A stretch of 64,000 nucleotides of DNA from Flavobacteriaceae bacterium (GCA_014075215.1 CP046177.1:1922501-1986500), one strand, 5' to 3'. Shown: positions 17,649-25,850, counted from the first letter of the stretch. Program-made: numbers and translations. Notes: generated by a model from the sequence alone, not told the origin.

Positions 17649-17723
17649 ATCGGGTTATAAGGCGAATTATCAATTTATCGGGTTATAAGCCGAATTTATC
17701 ATTATTCGGGTTATAGCCCGAAT
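17649..17723. promoter_or_regulatory. Three palindromic sites at an exact 28-bp period upstream of the SatD operon
   Basis: atcgggttataaggcgaat (17649-17667), atcgggttataagccgaat (17677-17695) and attcgggttatagcccgaat (17704-17723). Each is a near-perfect inverted repeat centred on TATA. The CGGG steps fall at 17651, 17679 and 17707, exactly 28 bases apart. The first site begins five bases beyond the -33 box. They look like operators for a dimeric HTH protein, possibly SatD itself. Confidence 0.65.
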
Positions 17724-17741
17724 AATTGTTGAGAAAATAAC

Positions 17742-18902
17742 CTAAGTACATGACAAAAATTTAGTCAAGTTCATATTGTTTTGATTTACAGGGTTTAATA
17801 GCACAGAAGCGATATAATCTAATCCATATTTGAATATGCTTTTAGCCATTCTTCCATGCTTTTTTATTTTGATAGGCTTAATCTGATGTAAATATATACC
17901 AACTTTGTAACACCATACGAAAGCCATCATTACAAGCAGTACTAATTTTTCAATACGCTTAATATCTTGCAGGTGTGTGTTTTCAATATCAAAGCCACTG
18001 GCTTTCATTGCTTTAAAACACATCTCTATCTGCCATCGTTCTTTGTATTGTTCAAAGGCCTTATCAGGAGCGTTGAACGATACAATGATTAAGAAATCAG
18101 GCTTTCCATTTTTTGGGTACAACTTGCATCCGGAAAGGAAACAAAGCTGACCATTAACACGTACAATTTTAGGATAATACACAAACTCATTGATCTTATG
18201 TGGATTAAACAAGTGAAATACTTTGATGGTTTTGTTCTTATCAGGAAGCTCTACCTTAAAGTTGTTTCGAATGCGGATATAATATTTGATTCCATTTGTA
18301 TTCAAGAAATCCAACCAATGATTACCTACAAACTCTCTATCGGCTACAATGGATTTAATAACATCTTTGCCAAAAAGTCTTATGAAACGATTCACAAGAT
18401 CAATACGCTCCTGACTGTTAGAGTTCCCTGGCTTATCTAACATAGTAAATAACAATGGGAAGGCAACACCTTTATAGACAACTCCCAACACGGCACCGTC
18501 AATTAATAAGCGTGTAATAAATGGGAAGGCAACACCTTTATAGACAACTCCCAACATAAAAATGTTGATGTTGGTCTGACCAAACTTCCAATTGGTCCTA
18601 TCAATACTCAAGATCAATCCCTCTTGCTTAGGAAGGAGACTAAATATAAGACGAGCGATCAAATCTCCATCCAACGAATAATCAGCAATAAATCTTTGAA
18701 TACGTCTGAGTGATGACTTCGAATCTACTGAGGTCTCAAAAGCGTTGGCTACCTTTTCAAAGGTAACTGTCTGTACCTTACAGAGGGCGATAATGAAATG
18801 TGATATGAGTTTGATTCTTGCCAAATTGATCTTACCTTGGAAATGAGAACTTAAAACTGAATTTAATTCACTACTTTTAGTGGAAGCATTGGTTTTTTTC
18901 AT
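17742..18902 (-). CDS. IS4-family DDE transposase with a 22-residue internal insertion
   Basis: 386 aa. The DDE catalytic residues are visible: Asp in LSIDRTNWKFG, Asp in SIVADREFVG and Glu in YKERWQIEMCF (the YREK-like motif of IS4). The product is identical to that of copy 3. Unusually, the segment LGVVYKGVAFP occurs twice, 22 residues apart, because of an in-frame 66-bp unit (36-bp repeat plus 30-bp filler, described separately). Family knowledge suggests one such segment, so the ancestral protein would be 364 aa. Copies 2 and 3 share this insertion at different target sites, so the element moved after acquiring it. The TAG stop is formed by the terminal repeat. Confidence 0.93.
   Translation of the reverse strand: MKKTNASTKSSELNSVLSSHFQGKINLARIKLISHFIIALCKVQTVTFEKVANAFETSVDSKSSLRRIQRFIADYSLDGDLIARLIFSLLPKQEGLILSIDRTNWKFGQTNINIFMLGVVYKGVAFPFITRLLIDGAVLGVVYKGVAFPLLFTMLDKPGNSNSQERIDLVNRFIRLFGKDVIKSIVADREFVGNHWLDFLNTNGIKYYIRIRNNFKVELPDKNKTIKVFHLFNPHKINEFVYYPKIVRVNGQLCFLSGCKLYPKNGKPDFLIIVSFNAPDKAFEQYKERWQIEMCFKAMKASGFDIENTHLQDIKRIEKLVLLVMMAFVWCYKVGIYLHQIKPIKIKKHGRMAKSIFKYGLDYIASVLLNPVNQNNMNLTKFLSCT
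18454..18555 (-). repeat. 36-bp direct repeat flanking a 30-bp filler inside the transposase (copy 2)
   Basis: The 36-mer that begins (minus strand) gttgggagttgtctataaag and ends gccttcccatt occurs perfectly at 18520-18555 and 18454-18489, with 30 bases between (18490-18519). The period is 66 bp, so the reading frame is kept. The filler encodes ITRLLIDGAV and has no similarity to the filler of copy 4. Confidence 0.95.
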
Positions 18903-19089
18903 TAGAAAAATGAGTGATGTTATTCTTCTAATATACTGAAAATCAATGCTTTATTTTAATTATTTAACATTTAATTTACTGATAATCAATTAATTATATT
19001 TTTTGTCATGTACTAAAGAAAATAACAGCAAATTTTATTGTTACAATCGTATAGGAATGGTATTTTTGAGACTACTTAATACTGAATGA

Positions 19090-21414
19090 TTGGTTAACTA
19101 TTTAGACTCTTTAAACCCGGAGCAAAAGCAAGCTGTTTTACAAAAAGAAGGCCCTATGATTATTATTGCAGGAGCAGGTTCCGGCAAAACACGGGCATTA
19201 ATATATCGCATAGCACATTTAATGAATAGCGGGGTGGATGCGTTTAACATTCTGGCACTTACTTTTACAAACAAAGCAGCCCGGGAAATGAAGGAGAGAA
19301 TTGCAGGTATTGTTGGTACAAATGAGGCTAAAAACTTATGGATGGGTACCTTTCATTCTGTGTTTGCCAGAATTTTGCGGGCAGAAGCAGATAAATTAGG
19401 TTTTCCCTCGAATTTTACTATTTACGATACACAAGATTCAGTTCGTTTAATGACTGCGATTATCAAAGAAATGGAGTTGGATAAAGAACGATACAAACCA
19501 AAACAAATGGTCAACAGGATATCTTCTTTTAAAAATTCATTAATCACCGTAACAGCGTATTTTAATGATTCCGGTTTACAAGAAACAGATCTGATGGCAA
19601 GCAGACCTAAAACAGGAGAAGTTTATAAAGAATATGTGGACAGATGCTTTAGGGCCGGAGCTATGGATTTTGATGATTTATTGTTGAGAACCAATGAGCT
19701 ACTTACTCTTTTTCCGGAAACGTTGGCAAAATACCAGGATCGATTCAGATATATTTTGGTAGATGAGTACCAAGATACCAATCACTCGCAATATCTAATC
19801 GTAAGAGCCCTGGCAGATCGTTTTCAGAATATCTGCGTAGTAGGAGATGATTCTCAAAGTATTTACGCATTTAGAGGAGCAAACATCCAAAATATCCTGA
19901 ATTTTCAGAGAGATTATCCGGATGTAAAAACATTTAAATTAGAACAAAATTACAGGTCGACAAAAAATATTGTAAATGCGGCAAATTCGGTTATAGAAAA
20001 AAACAAAACCAAATTAAATAAAGAGGTTTGGACATCTAATGAAGCGGGAGAACCTGTCAAAGTAATGCATACCATTTCCGACGGTGAAGAAGGACGTTTT
20101 GTAGCACAATCTATTTTTGATAACAAAATGAATTTTCAATTACAGAATGACCAATTTGCTGTTTTATATCGTACCAATGCCCAATCCAGAGCAATAGAAG
20201 ACGCATTGCGGAAAAAAGACATAAAATATAAGATATACGGAGGTATTTCATTTTATCAAAGAAAAGAAATCAAAGACATTCTGTCCTATTTGAGACTGTT
20301 AATGAACCCCAATGACGAAGAAGCATTAAAAAGAATCATAAACTACCCGGCGAGAGGTATTGGCACTACGACTATAGATAAATTGATTATTGCGGCGAAT
20401 CACTACAAAAAATCAATATTTGAGATACTAAAACACATTGATAAAATCGATTTAAAAATCAACGCAGGAACAAAAACAAAGCTTCAGAACTTCCTGCATA
20501 TGATTTTGCGCTTTCAAATAGAAGCACAAACTAAAAATGCATATGAAATTACAGATATTATAGTAAGGGAAACGAAGTTGATCAGAGACTTGGAAAATGA
20601 CAGAACTCCCGAAGCAATCAGCAAAGTTGAAAATGTACAAGAGCTTTTAAATGGTATCAAAGATTTTATTACAGATAAAATAGAAACAGGGGAGGATGCC
20701 TCATTACCTGTATTTTTAGAAGATGTAGCATTGGCAACCGATTTTGATTCCGATAAAAAAGACGATACCCCTAGGGTTTCTTTAATGACTGTTCACCTGG
20801 CAAAGGGGCTCGAATTTCCCTATGTATATATCGTTGGATTGGAAGAAAACTTATTTCCTTCGGCAATGAGTATGAATACAAGAACTGAACTGGAAGAAGA
20901 AAGAAGGCTTTTTTATGTTGCACTCACCAGGGCAGAAAAACAAGCATACTTAAGTTATGCACAAACACGATATCGATGGGGCAAACTTACTGACGGAGAA
21001 CCCAGCAGGTTTATCGAAGAAATAGATGAGCGCTTTTTAGAATACCTTACCCCGGCAATACCTGTAGCGTCTGTTAATAAATTTATTGACGTAGGTTTAT
21101 TTGAAGATACTCCCAAAAAAAATCGCTTTCAAAAACCGATACAGCGCAAAAAAGTAGTGAACAAACGAGCCGAACAAATCGCTTTTAAGCCGCCAAAAAA
21201 CCTAAAAAAAGTTGCTCAGGCCATGCCTCACAATACAAATCTATTTGATACTAAAATTAGTGTAGGTAATATTGTGGAACATGATAGGTTTGGTAAAGGA
21301 GAAGTTATAAGCCTGGAAGGTTCGGGAGCTAACAAAAAAGCCAAAATTCAGTTCGGAACAGCAGGTAAGAAAAATTTATTGTTAAAATTTGCAAACTTAA
21401 AAATATTAGGGTAA
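19090..21414 (+). CDS. UvrD/PcrA-family ATP-dependent DNA helicase
   Basis: 774 aa superfamily 1A 3'-5' helicase. Walker A is AGAGSGKT (27-34), motif Ia TFTNKAAREMKERI, motif II VDEYQDTNHSQ, motif III VGDDSQSIYAFRGA, motif IV QNYRSTKNI, motif V LMTVHLAKGLEF and motif VI VALTRAEKQAYLSYA. The C-terminal VGNIVEHDRFGKGEVI is the PcrA/UvrD C-terminal (RNA polymerase-binding) Tudor-like segment. It unwinds DNA in excision and mismatch repair and removes proteins from DNA. The apparent start is TTG 19090 (no ATG in frame nearby), giving VNYLDSLNPEQKQAV, which fits the family. Its upstream region was separated from the SatD side by IS copy 2, whose end lies 72 bases before the start. Confidence 0.93.
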   Translation: MVNYLDSLNPEQKQAVLQKEGPMIIIAGAGSGKTRALIYRIAHLMNSGVDAFNILALTFTNKAAREMKERIAGIVGTNEAKNLWMGTFHSVFARILRAEADKLGFPSNFTIYDTQDSVRLMTAIIKEMELDKERYKPKQMVNRISSFKNSLITVTAYFNDSGLQETDLMASRPKTGEVYKEYVDRCFRAGAMDFDDLLLRTNELLTLFPETLAKYQDRFRYILVDEYQDTNHSQYLIVRALADRFQNICVVGDDSQSIYAFRGANIQNILNFQRDYPDVKTFKLEQNYRSTKNIVNAANSVIEKNKTKLNKEVWTSNEAGEPVKVMHTISDGEEGRFVAQSIFDNKMNFQLQNDQFAVLYRTNAQSRAIEDALRKKDIKYKIYGGISFYQRKEIKDILSYLRLLMNPNDEEALKRIINYPARGIGTTTIDKLIIAANHYKKSIFEILKHIDKIDLKINAGTKTKLQNFLHMILRFQIEAQTKNAYEITDIIVRETKLIRDLENDRTPEAISKVENVQELLNGIKDFITDKIETGEDASLPVFLEDVALATDFDSDKKDDTPRVSLMTVHLAKGLEFPYVYIVGLEENLFPSAMSMNTRTELEEERRLFYVALTRAEKQAYLSYAQTRYRWGKLTDGEPSRFIEEIDERFLEYLTPAIPVASVNKFIDVGLFEDTPKKNRFQKPIQRKKVVNKRAEQIAFKPPKNLKKVAQAMPHNTNLFDTKISVGNIVEHDRFGKGEVISLEGSGANKKAKIQFGTAGKKNLLLKFANLKILG

Positions 21415-21480
21415 AGGCCGTTATAGTGAATAAATAGAAATAAATAAGTTAACTTGCCATATAAATTAAAAAGATTAAAA

Positions 21481-22128
21481 ATGACATTTGATTTGGAATA
21501 CAACTCGGAAAGACCACACCTAATCATACCGGAATATGGAAGACATATTCAGAAACTGGTAGATCACTGCGTTGCTCTAAAAACAAAGGAAGAACGAAAT
21601 AAGATGGCAAAAGCCATTGTACGGGTCATGGGTAATTTACAACCTCATCTTAGAGATGTACCGGATTTTAAACATAAATTATGGGATCAGCTATATATCA
21701 TGTCCGATTTTAAATTAGAAGCAGATGCACCTTATGAGAAACCTTCTAAAGAAGAATTACAACAAAAACCGGAAGTATTAGCATATCCGAAATCTGCATC
21801 CAAATATCGTTTTTACGGGAACAATATTCAGACCATGATAGATACTGCATTGAGCTGGGAAGACGGAGATATGAAAGAAGCCTTGGTATTTACGATTGCG
21901 AATCACATGAAAAAGTGCTTTTTAAATTGGAATAAAGATACAGTAGAAGATGAAATCATTTTTAATCATTTATTTGAATTATCAAACGGTAAAATCGATA
22001 TTAGAGACACCGAAGAAAGTTTGATCCGATCAAAGAATCTATTGAAAAAAAGAAATACACAAGGTCAATCTAAAAACAACAAAAACAAGAACAAAAACCA
22101 CCAAAACAACAAAAATAGAAAAAGATAA
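21481..22128 (+). CDS. DUF4290 family protein
   Basis: 215 aa from ATG 21481, MTFDLEYNSERPHLIIPEYG, which is the conserved family start; the frame is open upstream to a TTG at 21454. Conserved segments include RVMGNLQPHLRDVPDFKHKLWDQL and DTALSWEDGDMKEALVFTIANHMKK. The C-terminal 30 residues are Lys/Asn low complexity (KNNKNKNKNHQNNKN) and are probably disordered and nucleic-acid binding. The function is unknown; the family is confined to Bacteroidetes. The stop is one base from the murA start, so the two are coupled, which is a common flavobacterial gene order. Confidence 0.9.
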   Translation: MTFDLEYNSERPHLIIPEYGRHIQKLVDHCVALKTKEERNKMAKAIVRVMGNLQPHLRDVPDFKHKLWDQLYIMSDFKLEADAPYEKPSKEELQQKPEVLAYPKSASKYRFYGNNIQTMIDTALSWEDGDMKEALVFTIANHMKKCFLNWNKDTVEDEIIFNHLFELSNGKIDIRDTEESLIRSKNLLKKRNTQGQSKNNKNKNKNHQNNKNRKR

Positions 22129-22129
22129 A

Positions 22130-23440
22130 ATGGCTTCATTTAAAATAGAAGGAGGACACCAACTAAAAGGTACTATTACTCCGCAAGGAGCAAAAAATGA
22201 GGCGTTGCAGGTCATTTGCGCTGTGTTGCTAACTCCGGAAAAAGTGACCATTCACAATATTCCGGATATTGCAGATGTCAATAAGCTCATTTTTATATTT
22301 GGAGCACTGGGGGTTCATATTGAAAAGCTGGGAACAAATTCGTATCGTTTCCAGGCAAACAATATCAATTTAAAATATTTGGAATCACCGGACTTTAAAA
22401 GAGACGGAAGCGCATTAAGAGGATCTATTATGATTCTAGGCCCCTTATTGGCCCGCTTTGGAAAAGGGTATATTCCGAGACCCGGAGGAGATAAAATAGG
22501 ACGAAGAAGATTAGATACGCATTTTGAAGGTTTTATCCAGTTAGGAGCCACTTTCAGGTATAATAAAGAAGAACATTTCTATGAAGTAGAAGCGGAAAAA
22601 CTCTACGGATCCGATATGCTACTTGATGAGGCTTCCGTAACAGGGACAGCAAATATATTAATGGCTGCAGTACTGGCAGAAGGAACTACTACTATCTACA
22701 ATGCCGCATGTGAACCTTATATTCAACAATTATCAAAAATGCTGAATAGCATGGGGGCAAAAATATCCGGTGTAGGGTCAAACCTATTGACAATAGAAGG
22801 AGTAACCGCCCTCGAAGGTTGCGAACACAGGATATTACCGGATATGATTGAAATCGGGAGTTGGATCGGAGTGGCTGTAATGACCAAATCGGAATTGACG
22901 ATTAAAGATGTCAGCTGGAAAAACTTAGGGCAAATCCCCAATGTATTTAAAAAACTGGGAATACAACTCATAAAAAAAGGAGACGATATATATATCCCCA
23001 GGCAAGAAAACTATGAAATCCAAAGTTATATAGACGGCTCCGTATTGACGGTGGCTGACGCTCCCTGGCCCGGATTTACCCCGGATTTATTAAGCATTGT
23101 TTTAGTGATTGCAACACAGGCAAAAGGAACGGTTTTAATACATCAAAAAATGTTTGAAAGTCGCCTGTTCTTTGTAGATAAATTAATTGATATGGGGGCT
23201 AAAGTAATTTTATGTGATCCGCACAGGGCTACTGTAATTGGACACAACCGTACATCGCAGTTAAAAGCAACCAAAATGAGTTCTCCGGATATCAGAGCCG
23301 GGATTTCGCTGTTGATTGCCGCACTGTCAGCAAAAGGAACAAGCATTATCAATAATATTGAGCAAATCGACAGAGGATATGAGCGTATTGAAGCAAGATT
23401 AAAAGCTACCGGAGCTAAGATTGAAAGAATAGAGAATTAA
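22130..23440 (+). CDS. murA: UDP-N-acetylglucosamine 1-carboxyvinyltransferase (MurA), Asp in place of catalytic Cys
   Basis: 436 aa, full EPSP-synthase-fold MurA. K22 and N23 (AKNEALQ) bind substrate. The flexible loop reads PRPGGDKIGRRRLD, so the residue equivalent to E. coli Cys115 is Asp121. Asp at this position keeps activity but prevents alkylation by fosfomycin, as known for Mycobacterium and Chlamydia MurA. The late R-rich segment SSPDIRAGISLLIAAL is also typical. It transfers enolpyruvate from PEP to UDP-GlcNAc, the first committed step of peptidoglycan synthesis, in the cytosol. It is coupled to DUF4290 and followed by a terminator. Confidence 0.95.
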   Translation: MASFKIEGGHQLKGTITPQGAKNEALQVICAVLLTPEKVTIHNIPDIADVNKLIFIFGALGVHIEKLGTNSYRFQANNINLKYLESPDFKRDGSALRGSIMILGPLLARFGKGYIPRPGGDKIGRRRLDTHFEGFIQLGATFRYNKEEHFYEVEAEKLYGSDMLLDEASVTGTANILMAAVLAEGTTTIYNAACEPYIQQLSKMLNSMGAKISGVGSNLLTIEGVTALEGCEHRILPDMIEIGSWIGVAVMTKSELTIKDVSWKNLGQIPNVFKKLGIQLIKKGDDIYIPRQENYEIQSYIDGSVLTVADAPWPGFTPDLLSIVLVIATQAKGTVLIHQKMFESRLFFVDKLIDMGAKVILCDPHRATVIGHNRTSQLKATKMSSPDIRAGISLLIAALSAKGTSIINNIEQIDRGYERIEARLKATGAKIERIEN

Positions 23441-23460
23441 CAAACCGGAAATACAATCAA

Positions 23461-23488
23461 AAATAGTGTCAAACTGGCACTATTTTTT
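23461..23488 (+). terminator. Rho-independent terminator after murA
   Basis: aaatagtg / cactattt stem with a nine-base loop, followed by a T-rich run, 20 bases after the murA stop and before grpE. Confidence 0.8.
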
Positions 23489-23540
23489 TATTGGCAAAAT
23501 TATTGACTGTAAATTGTTTACAATTTAATGATCACAAAAA

Positions 23541-24083
23541 ATGAGTACAGAAGAAAATATACAAGAAGAACAAAAAGAAGACATAAAAAACGATATTGCT
23601 GATTCACAAGTTGAAGATAATCATGAAGTTGAAAAAGAGGATCCTTCTCAAGAAGAATTAATTCAGGTAGAAAAAGACAAATATTTACGGTTGTTCGCAG
23701 AGTTTGAAAACTATAAAAAACGAACCTCTAAAGAAAGAATAGAACTTTTTAAAACCGCCGGTCAGGAACTTATGACATCTTTACTGCCAATTTTGGATGA
23801 TTTTGACAGAGGGATAGCAGAAATCAAAAAAGCAAAAGACAAAGAGTTACTAAAAGGAATGAAATTAATCAATGATAAGCTGAAAAGTACATTGACTCAA
23901 AAAGGATTGACAGAGATAAAAATAAAACAAGGCGATACTTTTGATGCGGAAATCCATGAAGCAATTACGCAAATTCCCGCACCTTCGGATACACTGAAAG
24001 GAAAAATTATTGAGACTGTGGAGAAAGGATATAAACTGGGAGATAAAATTATACGCTACCCAAAAGTAGTGATAGGACAGTAA
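23541..24083 (+). CDS. grpE: Nucleotide exchange factor GrpE
   Basis: 180 aa. The N-terminal about 45 residues are acidic and disordered, then comes the long dimerisation coiled coil with DKYLRLFAEFENYKKRTSKER, the LLPILDDFDRGI four-helix segment and a C-terminal beta domain (DAEIHEAITQIPAP, GKIIETVEKGYKLGDKIIRYPKVVIG). It releases ADP from DnaK and works with DnaJ, encoded 84 bases downstream; dnaK is not in the window. ATG 23541 is well placed about 50 bases after the murA terminator. Confidence 0.96.
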   Translation: MSTEENIQEEQKEDIKNDIADSQVEDNHEVEKEDPSQEELIQVEKDKYLRLFAEFENYKKRTSKERIELFKTAGQELMTSLLPILDDFDRGIAEIKKAKDKELLKGMKLINDKLKSTLTQKGLTEIKIKQGDTFDAEIHEAITQIPAPSDTLKGKIIETVEKGYKLGDKIIRYPKVVIGQ

Positions 24084-24167
24084 TTAAAGCAAATGTCTTT
24101 TTAGTAGGCAATTTTTATAGATCAATACCCAAAGAAGACGCTTACTAAAACTATTTACCAAAGAAAT

Positions 24168-25292
24168 ATGGCAAAACAAGATTATTACGAAGTACTGGGA
24201 ATTTCGAAATCGGCAACTGCGTCGGAGATTAAAAAAACATATCGCAAGATGGCGATTAAATACCATCCGGATAAGAACCCCGGAGATAAACAGGCAGAAG
24301 AAAAATTTAAGCGGGCTGCAGAAGCTTATGAAGTACTGAGTGACGAGAATAAAAAAGCCAGGTATGACCAATTTGGTCATGCGGCCTTTGAAGGCGGGCA
24401 AGGAGGATTTGGCGGCGGCGGAGGAATGAATATGGAAGACATATTCAGTCAATTTGGAGATATTTTTGAAGGCGCTTTTGGTGGTGGATTTGGAGGGTTC
24501 GGAGGCCGCCAAAGACAAGCCAGAGTAAAAGGAAGCAATATGCGTATTCGTGTAAAACTTACGCTGGAAGAAATTGCAAATGGAGTAGAGAAGAAGGTAA
24601 AAGTGAGAAGGAAAGTACAAGCAGACGGAGTTTCTTACAAAACCTGTACTACGTGTAACGGTTCCGGGCAACAAACCAGGGTAACCAATACCATTTTAGG
24701 TAGAATGCAAACCGCAACCACCTGTGGAACTTGTGGAGGGGCCGGTGAAATCATCAGTAGTAAGCCTAACAGATCCGATGCCCAGGGACTCATAGTTAAA
24801 GAAGAAACAGTATCTATTCAGATTCCCCAGGGAGTAACCGAGGGTGTCCAACTAAAGGTAGGAGGGAAAGGAAACGAAGCACCCGGAAAAAACGCGATTT
24901 CGGGAGATTTGTTAGTAGTCATTGAAGAAATACCACACGAATCCCTCAAAAGAGAAGGCGTTAATATACATTATGATTTATACATAAACTTTTCGGAAGC
25001 TGTATTGGGAGTCAGCAAAGAAATTGAAACAGTTACGGGAAAAGTAAAAATTAATGTGGAACCGGGAACACAGTCAGGTAAAATTTTACGATTAAAAGGC
25101 AAAGGATTACCCAGTATTGAAAGATATGGTAAAGGAGATTTTCTAATTCATATCAATGTTTGGACACCACAGGAATTAAATAAAGAGCAAAGGCAATTTT
25201 TCGAGAAAACTAAAAATGATGCTAACTTTACACCTGATCCTAAAAAATCAGATAAGTCATTTTTTGAAAAAGTAAAAGATATGTTCTCTTAA
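24168..25292 (+). CDS. dnaJ: Chaperone DnaJ (two zinc repeats only)
   Basis: 374 aa. The J domain has the HPD motif at 33-35, then a Gly/Phe region (about 72-115) with GGQGGFGGGGGMN. The zinc region has only two CxxCxGxG repeats (CTTCNGSG, CGTCGGAG) instead of four, leaving one zinc centre; this appears usual for Flavobacteriia. The C-terminal substrate-binding domains follow (EGVQLKVGGKGNEAPG, SGKILRLKGKGLPSIERYGKGDFLIHI). It stimulates DnaK ATPase and delivers unfolded clients. It follows grpE in the same direction, probably as one operon. Confidence 0.95.
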   Translation: MAKQDYYEVLGISKSATASEIKKTYRKMAIKYHPDKNPGDKQAEEKFKRAAEAYEVLSDENKKARYDQFGHAAFEGGQGGFGGGGGMNMEDIFSQFGDIFEGAFGGGFGGFGGRQRQARVKGSNMRIRVKLTLEEIANGVEKKVKVRRKVQADGVSYKTCTTCNGSGQQTRVTNTILGRMQTATTCGTCGGAGEIISSKPNRSDAQGLIVKEETVSIQIPQGVTEGVQLKVGGKGNEAPGKNAISGDLLVVIEEIPHESLKREGVNIHYDLYINFSEAVLGVSKEIETVTGKVKINVEPGTQSGKILRLKGKGLPSIERYGKGDFLIHINVWTPQELNKEQRQFFEKTKNDANFTPDPKKSDKSFFEKVKDMFS

Positions 25293-25460
25293 TAAAAGAA
25301 TACATCACTGCTGTTCGTGTTTGAACAAAGACCGCTTCGCTTTTAAATGTAATACCAAAAAGAATATAGACTCATTGGTTTTCAATAGACTGTGATTTTA
25401 TTTTTTGCTTCTCATCTTCGAAAAAAATAAAACCCTATTCATTTTGTAGCCTTATGTACT

Positions 25461-25622
25461 GGATTCCTTTACATTTTTTTGAATGCAAGCGAAATAGGAG
25501 CTTTCAGTGCTGTTAAAGGCTTTTTTGAGTTGTATAGGCAGCAGCACTACGGAAGATAAAAAGATAAAAACGGATGAGAAAACATCCATTTTTTAGCATA
25601 TTGAAAAAGGGTAAATGGGTTC
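25461..25622. repeat. Decayed family-B MITE
   Basis: Recognisable by tgttaaaggcttttttgagtt, the centre gcagcactacggaagataaa and ttttttagcatattgaaaaa, which align to B1 (6575-6734). The ends have drifted to ggattc / gggttc and no 3-bp duplication is left. An older copy in the dnaJ-rnpB gap; the bases between dnaJ and this repeat show nothing else. Confidence 0.65.
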
Positions 25623-25742
25623 GCGATTAAAAAAAATAAAATTTTAAAAATTTTAAATCAATTCTAAGTAATTAAAAATGAATTATTTAACGCTAACTAT
25701 TGATTTTAATTTAAAAAAAAGCTAAATTTTAACAAATTTTTG

Positions 25743-25772
25743 TTGGAAATAAAGAAAATAGCGGTATATTTG
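25743..25772 (+). promoter_or_regulatory. Consensus Bacteroidetes promoter
   Basis: TTG (25743-25745), 19 bases, TATATTTG (25765-25772): a full match to TTG-N19-TAnnTTTG. The predicted start near 25777-25779 falls exactly at the first base of the UUCG hairpin of the candidate small RNA. Confidence 0.75.
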
Positions 25773-25776
25773 TAAT

Positions 25777-25850
25777 GTTGTTAATTCGTTAACAACACTT
25801 TTTCTTTTTCATAGCAATTTTTCCCACTCAATCTTTGAGTGGGTTTTTTT
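25777..25850 (+). ncRNA. Candidate small RNA (about 74 nt) upstream of rnpB
   Basis: The predicted transcript opens with a perfect 8-bp hairpin GTTGTTAA-TTCG-TTAACAAC (25777-25796, a UUCG-type tetraloop). It continues as an unpaired pyrimidine-rich stretch (actttttctttttcatagca) and ends in the strong terminator at 25823-25850. It has its own consensus promoter and no ORF of useful length. The layout is that of a trans-acting bacterial small RNA; alternatively it could be an attenuated leader for rnpB. I do not recognise it as a named family. Confidence 0.6.
25823..25850 (+). terminator. Rho-independent terminator of the candidate small RNA
   Basis: CCCACTCAA-TCT-TTGAGTGGG (25823-25843), a perfect 9-bp stem, followed by seven T. 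It insulates rnpB from upstream transcription. Confidence 0.9.

Larger units (their letters stand above)
17742..19017 (-). mobile_element. IS4-family insertion sequence, copy 2 (1276 bp, complete)
   Basis: Ends ctaagtacatgacaaaaa (17742) and tttttgtcatgtactaaa (19017) form imperfect terminal inverted repeats. An exact 9-bp target duplication gaaaataac lies at 17733-17741 and 19018-19026. Same length and boundaries as copies 3 and 4. It is inserted directly beyond the phased palindromes of the SatD operon, between that operon and uvrD. Confidence 0.97.

Noticed and set aside
17649..17723. The three 28-bp-spaced repeats as a CRISPR array
   Set aside because: Repeats of about 19 bp with 9-bp spacers are far too short; each unit is itself palindromic, fitting operators instead.
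18198..18440. An 80-aa plus-strand ORF within each IS4-family copy
   Set aside because: It lies antisense to the transposase and repeats only because the IS repeats; there is no start context or family similarity.
22039..22128. The Lys/Asn-rich end of the DUF4290 gene as a frameshift artefact
   Set aside because: The frame is continuous and basic low-complexity tails are common in this family.
24084..24674. A 196-aa minus-strand ORF overlapping dnaJ
   Set aside because: Composition is Phe/Ser/Cys rich and it mirrors the dnaJ coding strand; dnaJ is certain.
24600..24780. Loss of two DnaJ zinc repeats as a deletion
   Set aside because: To my knowledge flavobacterial DnaJ proteins normally have two CxxCxGxG repeats, so this is the lineage form.
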